Origin: Brachybacterium sp. FME24
GTDB lineage: Bacteria > Actinomycetota > Actinomycetes > Actinomycetales > Dermabacteraceae
Direction: 5' to 3'
Assembly (NCBI RefSeq): GCF_014897705.1
Contig: NZ_JABUXV010000012.1
Span: 62,001 to 126,000 of the forward strand
Length of the DNA: 64,000 nt
Part shown: in pieces, positions 60,146 to 64,000 of the stretch
How the letters are laid out: every line of letters begins with the position of its first letter
Numbering within the stretch: the stretch's first letter is position 1
Program-made: the position numbers and the translations under genes
The notes under the pieces: model-generated
Told to the model about the DNA's origin: nothing
What the model saw: the letters and a program-made list of their open reading frames with translations, nothing else
The model's database searches: none

Positions 60146-60427
60146 ATGTGCAGGAACATCAGGCCGCTCCATAACTTCGCCCCGGAGGCCACGTCCCAGG
60201 AAGTGCATGATGCTGCGCTGCAGTACGTGCGCAAGGTCAGCGGGATGACCAAGCCTTCCCAGGCCAACACCGAAGCCTTCGACCGTGCCGTCGCCGAGAT
60301 CTCCCACGTCACCGAGCATCTGCTGGCGGAACTGGTGACCTCCGCGCCGCCGAAGGACCGTGAGGTGGAACGGGAGAAGGCGCGCGCCCGCACCGCCAAG
60401 CGATTCCCGGAGACTGCCGCGTCCTGA
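60146..60427 (+). CDS. DUF2277 family protein
   Basis: A 93-residue cytoplasmic protein beginning MCRNIRPLHNFAPEATSQEVHDAALQYVRKVSGMTKPSQAN, the conserved N-terminus of DUF2277 (Cys2, Arg3, Asn4, Ile5 nearly invariant). A KAR-rich helical tail follows. Function is unknown. ATG at 60146 has no ribosome site. It is divergent from the CvpA gene and convergent with the osmoprotectant binding protein. Confidence 0.9.
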   Translation: MCRNIRPLHNFAPEATSQEVHDAALQYVRKVSGMTKPSQANTEAFDRAVAEISHVTEHLLAELVTSAPPKDREVEREKARARTAKRFPETAAS

Positions 60428-60478
60428 GACTGCTCCCGGTGGTGCGTGCCCTCGGGGGAGCCTGCGGGCCGAGGTCCG

Positions 60479-61540
60479 TCAGGGCTCCGTGACGAATCCC
60501 TGCTCGACCATGAACTCGAAGGCGACGTCGGCCGGCAGCTCGCCGCCCTCGTCGACCCGCAGGTTCAGCGAGCGCAGCGCGTCGTCGGTGAGGGTGGGGG
60601 TCACCTGGTCGTAGACGTCGGCGAGCTCCGGGTAGGTCTCGAGGGTGCTCGTGTTGAGCACGGCGGCCACGTTGTAGGCCGGGAAATAGCCGAGGTCATC
60701 CTCGAGCACCGTCAGGTCGAGGCTCTCGATGCGGCCGTCCGTCGTGAAGACCTCGCCGAAGTTGCAGGAGCCGCGATCGGTCGCGGTGTAGACGGCGCCG
60801 GTGTCGTAGATGCTGATGTTGTCCACGGGGACGCCCTGAGGATCGTCGCGCGGGATGCCGTACGTCTCGAGCAGAGGGATCAGACCGTCGGCTCGGGAGT
60901 TGAACTCGGCCTCGACGCAGATCGTGCGGTCCTCGACGGGCAGGTCCGCGAGCTCGCTGAGCGTCGAGATCCCGCCGAGCTCCTCGACGGCCTCCGAGCG
61001 CACCGCGAGGGCGTAGGTGTTGTTCAGCGGCGCTGGCTCGAGCCAGGTCAGCCCGGCCGTGGCGTCTTCGTCGCGCACGGCTTCCCACTGCTCCGTCTGG
61101 TCCGGGATGCCCTCGGTCTGGCCCATGTAGGTCAGCCATGCCGTGCCCGTGTACTCCCAGCTCATGTCCGCCTCGCCGGAGGTCATGAGCTCGCGTGCCG
61201 GGACGCTGCCGGGCACGTTGGTGAGGTCGATGACGTCGAAGCCCGCGGCGCTCGCGGCGATGACCCCGATCTTCCCGAGGATCAGCTGCTCGGTGAAGTT
61301 CTTCCCGGTCACGGTGATGCTCGCGCCGGACGGCAGCCCCTCGATGGGCGTGATGGATCCTGGGGCGACGTCGGGGGTGTAGGCGGTGGCCGGGCGCAGG
61401 CCACAACCGGCCAGGGGGAGCAGGGCGAGGCCGGCGAGCGCCCCGAACTGCCGGCGCCCGAGGCGGCCTCCGACGCCGGGGAAACCGGGGACGCGGGTCA
61501 TGGTGGACGGTCTGTCGGGGCGGGTGCCGGGCATGGTCAC
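60479..61540 (-). CDS. Osmoprotectant ABC transporter substrate-binding lipoprotein
   Basis: A 353-residue OpuAC/ProX-type receptor. A Tat-like GRRQFGALAGLALLPLAGC signal gives lipid attachment at Cys46. The mature protein carries ITVTGKNFTEQLILGKI, SWEYTGTAW and VEAEFNSRADGL, typical of glycine betaine/choline binding proteins. The GTG start at 61540 overlaps the permease stop; an ATG two codons later is an alternative. Last gene of a four-gene import operon reading leftwards. Confidence 0.9.
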   Translation of the reverse strand: MTMPGTRPDRPSTMTRVPGFPGVGGRLGRRQFGALAGLALLPLAGCGLRPATAYTPDVAPGSITPIEGLPSGASITVTGKNFTEQLILGKIGVIAASAAGFDVIDLTNVPGSVPARELMTSGEADMSWEYTGTAWLTYMGQTEGIPDQTEQWEAVRDEDATAGLTWLEPAPLNNTYALAVRSEAVEELGGISTLSELADLPVEDRTICVEAEFNSRADGLIPLLETYGIPRDDPQGVPVDNISIYDTGAVYTATDRGSCNFGEVFTTDGRIESLDLTVLEDDLGYFPAYNVAAVLNTSTLETYPELADVYDQVTPTLTDDALRSLNLRVDEGGELPADVAFEFMVEQGFVTEP

Positions 61541-62319
61541 AGTCCCTTCGGTCGGGCGACGTGCTCGACGACGCGTCCGAGCCAGTCGACGATCAGCGCG
61601 AGGAGGGCGATCAGCAGGGCGCCGGCGATCAGGACGGTGAAGAGGTAGAGGTTGACGCCGGTGGTGATGAGCAGGCCCAGGCCGCCGCCGTTGACGAAGG
61701 CGGCGAGGGAGGCGGTGCCCACCAGGAGCACCAGGGCGGTGCGCACTCCGGAGAGCATGACGGGCACGGCGAGCGGAAGCTCCACGCGCCAGAGCACGGA
61801 GGCCGCCGTCATGCCCATGCCGCGGCCGGCCTCGACGAGTCGTTGGTCGACGCCGCGGATGCCGATCATCGTGTTGCGCAGCACCGGCAGCACGGCGTAC
61901 GCCACCAGCGCGATGATCGAGGCGCGGAAGCCGTTCGGGATCAGTGCTGCCAGCAGCACGATGAGACCGATGGCGGGAGCCGACTGGCCGAAGTTCGCGA
62001 TCCCGAGGACGGGCTCGGCCACGATCCGCAGCGGTCGCCGGGTCAGCAGGACTCCGAGCGGGATCGCGATCAGGAGCACGAGCACCGTGGCGACGAACGT
62101 CAGCGCGAGGTGCTGGCCGGTGAGGTTCAGGAGCGAGGTGGGGTTCAGCGTGTTCCGCTCGGCTTCTGTCAGCGGGGCGACGAGGAGCCAGATCACGAAG
62201 CCGCCGAGGATCGCGAGCAGCACGGCGATCTGCACGCCGAGCGCCTTCCAGCCGCGAAGCGTCTCCGCCGCGGCCGCGGAGGCCCCGGAGGTGCTGATCG
62301 TGGTGGTCTCCTCAGGCAT
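61537..62319 (-). CDS. Osmoprotectant ABC transporter permease (second)
   Basis: A 260-residue permease with about six helices. The transport-domain motif EAGRGMGMTAASVLWRVELPLAVPVMLSGVRTALVLLVGTASLAAF is the ATPase-docking region of ProW/OpuBB proteins. The start overlaps the ATPase stop by eight bases. With the permease truncated at the window edge it makes a heterodimeric channel, as in OpuC/OsmU-like systems. Confidence 0.9.
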   Translation of the reverse strand: MPEETTTISTSGASAAAAETLRGWKALGVQIAVLLAILGGFVIWLLVAPLTEAERNTLNPTSLLNLTGQHLALTFVATVLVLLIAIPLGVLLTRRPLRIVAEPVLGIANFGQSAPAIGLIVLLAALIPNGFRASIIALVAYAVLPVLRNTMIGIRGVDQRLVEAGRGMGMTAASVLWRVELPLAVPVMLSGVRTALVLLVGTASLAAFVNGGGLGLLITTGVNLYLFTVLIAGALLIALLALIVDWLGRVVEHVARPKGL

Positions 62320-63577
62320 CGGGTATCGTCCCCGCGATCTCGCCGCTGTCGGTGGTGACGGCGTCGAAGGTGCCGGTGTTGGTGCCGACGGGGGCGTCGC
62401 TCGAGCGTTCGGAGGCGGATTCGCGGGCCGCCCGGATCGCGTCCATCACGGTCTCCACGTCCACGACGCCTTCGAGCACGCCGCCGCGACCGGTGACGAG
62501 AGTGGCGCCTGCGCTCGAGACGAGCATGGTGTCCAGTGCGTCGTTGAGGGTCGCGCCGGAGCCGACCAGGGGGATCGACGGGTCGACCTCCGTCGGCAGC
62601 TGCTGCATGCGGGACAGGGCTCGGCGGGAGGGCCAGGCGATGGGGCGGCCCCGGGAGTCGGTGACGACGACGTGGTCGTGCCCGACCTCCTTCGCGCGGC
62701 GCAGCGCGTCGGCCGGGTCCCCACCGGCGGAGGTGACCACCGCATCGGTGACCTCGACCTCGCGCACCCGGCGCAGGGCGAGCTGCTTGAGCGCCGCTCC
62801 GGAGCCGATGAAGTTCTCGACGAACTCGTCGGCGGGCTCGGCGAGGATGCGCTCGGGGGTGTCGTACTGGACGATCTGCGCGCCCTCGCGGAAGACGACG
62901 ATCCAGTCGCCGAGCTTGACGGCCTCGTCGAAGTCATGGGTGACGATGACCATCGTCTTGCGCACCTCGTGCTGGATGCTGATGAGCTCGTCCTGCAGGC
63001 GCTGCCGGGTGATCGGATCCACCGCGCCGAACGGTTCGTCCATGAGCAGCACGGGCGGGTCGGCGGCAAGTGCCCTGGCCACGCCCACGCGCTGCTGCTG
63101 GCCACCGGAGAGTTCCTTGGGGTAGCGGTTCTTGTACACCTCGGGGTCGAGCCCGACGAGGTCCAGCAGCTCGTCGATGCGGGTGGCGATGCGGTCCTTG
63201 TCCCAGCTGAGCATCTTGGGCACGATCGCGATGTTCTGCGCGACGCTCATGTGCGGGAAGAGGCCGCCGGCCTGGATGACGTAGCCGATGCGGCGGCGCA
63301 GCTCGTCCCCGTCGATCGAGGTGACGTCCTCGTCGCCGAGCATGATGCGACCTTCGCTGGGCTCGATGAGCCGGTTGATCATCTTCAAGGTGGTGGTCTT
63401 GCCGCAGCCGGACGGGCCCACGAGCATGACCACCTGGCCCTCGGGTATCTCGAGGTTGACGCCGTCGACGGCTGGGCGCTTCTGGCCCGGGTACCGCTTG
63501 GTGACGTTGTCCAGGCGGATGGAGCGCCCGGAGATCGCATGGTCCTCGGGTGAGGTGGCGTGGTCGATGTCAGTCAC
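62312..63577 (-). CDS. Osmoprotectant ABC transporter ATP-binding protein with CBS domains
   Basis: A 421-residue ATPase. Walker A is GPSGCGKTTTLK, signature ELSGGQQQRVGVARAL, Walker B PVLLMDEPFGAVDP, H-loop IVTHDFDEAV. The C-terminal ~150 residues hold CBS-type repeats (SIPLVGSGATLNDALDTMLVSSAGATLVTGRGGVLEGVVDVETVM), which in OpuA sense ionic strength. The GTG start overlaps the upstream permease stop by four bases. Energises betaine/choline uptake under osmotic stress. Confidence 0.92.
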   Translation of the reverse strand: MTDIDHATSPEDHAISGRSIRLDNVTKRYPGQKRPAVDGVNLEIPEGQVVMLVGPSGCGKTTTLKMINRLIEPSEGRIMLGDEDVTSIDGDELRRRIGYVIQAGGLFPHMSVAQNIAIVPKMLSWDKDRIATRIDELLDLVGLDPEVYKNRYPKELSGGQQQRVGVARALAADPPVLLMDEPFGAVDPITRQRLQDELISIQHEVRKTMVIVTHDFDEAVKLGDWIVVFREGAQIVQYDTPERILAEPADEFVENFIGSGAALKQLALRRVREVEVTDAVVTSAGGDPADALRRAKEVGHDHVVVTDSRGRPIAWPSRRALSRMQQLPTEVDPSIPLVGSGATLNDALDTMLVSSAGATLVTGRGGVLEGVVDVETVMDAIRAARESASERSSDAPVGTNTGTFDAVTTDSGEIAGTIPDA

Positions 63578-64000
63578 CGGATGCCCTTCGAGGTCGTGAG
63601 TCGGCCGATGCCGAGGAGGATGAGGTCGAGGATCAGCGCGAGGAGCACGACGCCGACGGTGCCGGTGATGACGGATTCGATCGCGCCGGCGCCGCCGAGG
63701 CGGGAGAGGCCTTGGAAGATGAATCCGCCCAGGCCCGGGCCGAGGACGTACGCGGCGACGGCCGCGACGCCCATGACCATCTGTGCGGAGATCCGTACGC
63801 CGCTGAGGATCACGGGCCAGGCCAGCGGCAGCTCGACGCGCAGGAAGATGCCCAGGCGGCTCATACCGAGGCCGCGGGCCGATTCCACCAGTGCGGAGTC
63901 CACGTTCGAGAGGCCGACGACCGCGTTGCGCAGGATCGGCAGCGTCGCGAAGAAGACCACGACGACGACGGCGGGAGCGACGCCGAAGCCGAAGGGCGCG
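63574..64000 (-). CDS. Osmoprotectant ABC transporter permease (first), truncated by the window edge
   Basis: The 3' part of a ProW-type permease. The frame stays open through the window end at 64000, where it reads PFGFGVAPAVVVVVFFATLPILRN. The docking motif ESARGLGMSRLGIFLRVELPLAWPVILSGVRISAQMVMG is present. Only about 142 residues are visible. The ATG at 63960 is internal, not the true start. It is the first visible gene of the import operon; the promoter lies outside the window. Confidence 0.85.
   Translation of the reverse strand, partial: APFGFGVAPAVVVVVFFATLPILRNAVVGLSNVDSALVESARGLGMSRLGIFLRVELPLAWPVILSGVRISAQMVMGVAAVAAYVLGPGLGGFIFQGLSRLGGAGAIESVITGTVGVVLLALILDLILLGIGRLTTSKGIR

Noticed and set aside
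1-64000. tRNA, rRNA, riboswitch, insertion sequence or attachment-site features
   Set aside because: Looked for cloverleaf-like segments, transposase motifs and direct-repeat ends; nothing convincing was found by eye.

Overview
The window reads as chromosomal DNA of a high-GC Gram-positive actinobacterium. Codon third positions are almost all G or C, GTG and TTG starts are frequent, Tat-type lipoproteins are common, and candidate promoters have the form TTGTCN-N17-TAGCGT, some of them leaderless. Gene content (MHS transporters, TRAP systems, split transketolase, a type III PKS operon) suits Micrococcales, perhaps a Brachybacterium-like organism, but the genus is a guess. I found no rRNA, tRNA, transposase, integrase, prophage or CRISPR array.

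Layout. 1-3 kb: an edge-truncated gene, a phosphotransferase, a DUF4282 membrane protein, a YdeI-like protein and a small hypothetical. 3-9 kb: a CEOS/alanine-dehydrogenase-like enzyme, a repeat-filled spacer (eight copies of a 15-bp core), then a coupled RidA / N-acyl-D-amino-acid deacylase / MHS transporter operon divergent from a DauR-type regulator. 10.4-22 kb: a ROK repressor, two formylglycine-type sulfatases, GH51 and GH43 enzymes and a carbohydrate ABC importer, which together look like a system for a sulfated arabinose-containing glycan. 22-26 kb: LysR and three aldo-keto reductases. 26-32 kb: a LysE exporter, a phosphotransferase, a D-serine-dehydratase-like enzyme divergent from an Nramp-like carrier that lacks the metal motifs, and an orphan Fic protein.

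32-36 kb: a type III PKS, methyltransferase and flavin hydroxylase operon with an srs-like layout (phenolic lipid or quinone). 36-39 kb: an amidase, a tiny AtzG-like partner and an APC permease, driven by one promoter with a palindromic operator. 39-43 kb: an ABC exporter divergent from a DesK/DesR-like two-component pair. 43-46 kb: a quinone-oxidoreductase-like enzyme coupled to a proline-racemase-fold enzyme with a Ser/Thr active site, then a VOC protein and MerR. 46-51 kb: an SDR with a zinc ribbon, a small membrane protein, a C69 dipeptidase and an MFS exporter. 51.5-59.3 kb: a FadR-type regulator and split transketolase, divergent from SDR, isomerase and TRAP transporter genes, with three matching palindromes in the divergent spacer. 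59.5-64 kb: CvpA, DUF2277 and an osmoprotectant ABC importer cut off by the window edge.

The overall picture is a catabolic region for a plant-, algal- or soil-derived diet: several import and breakdown modules, each with its own local regulator.
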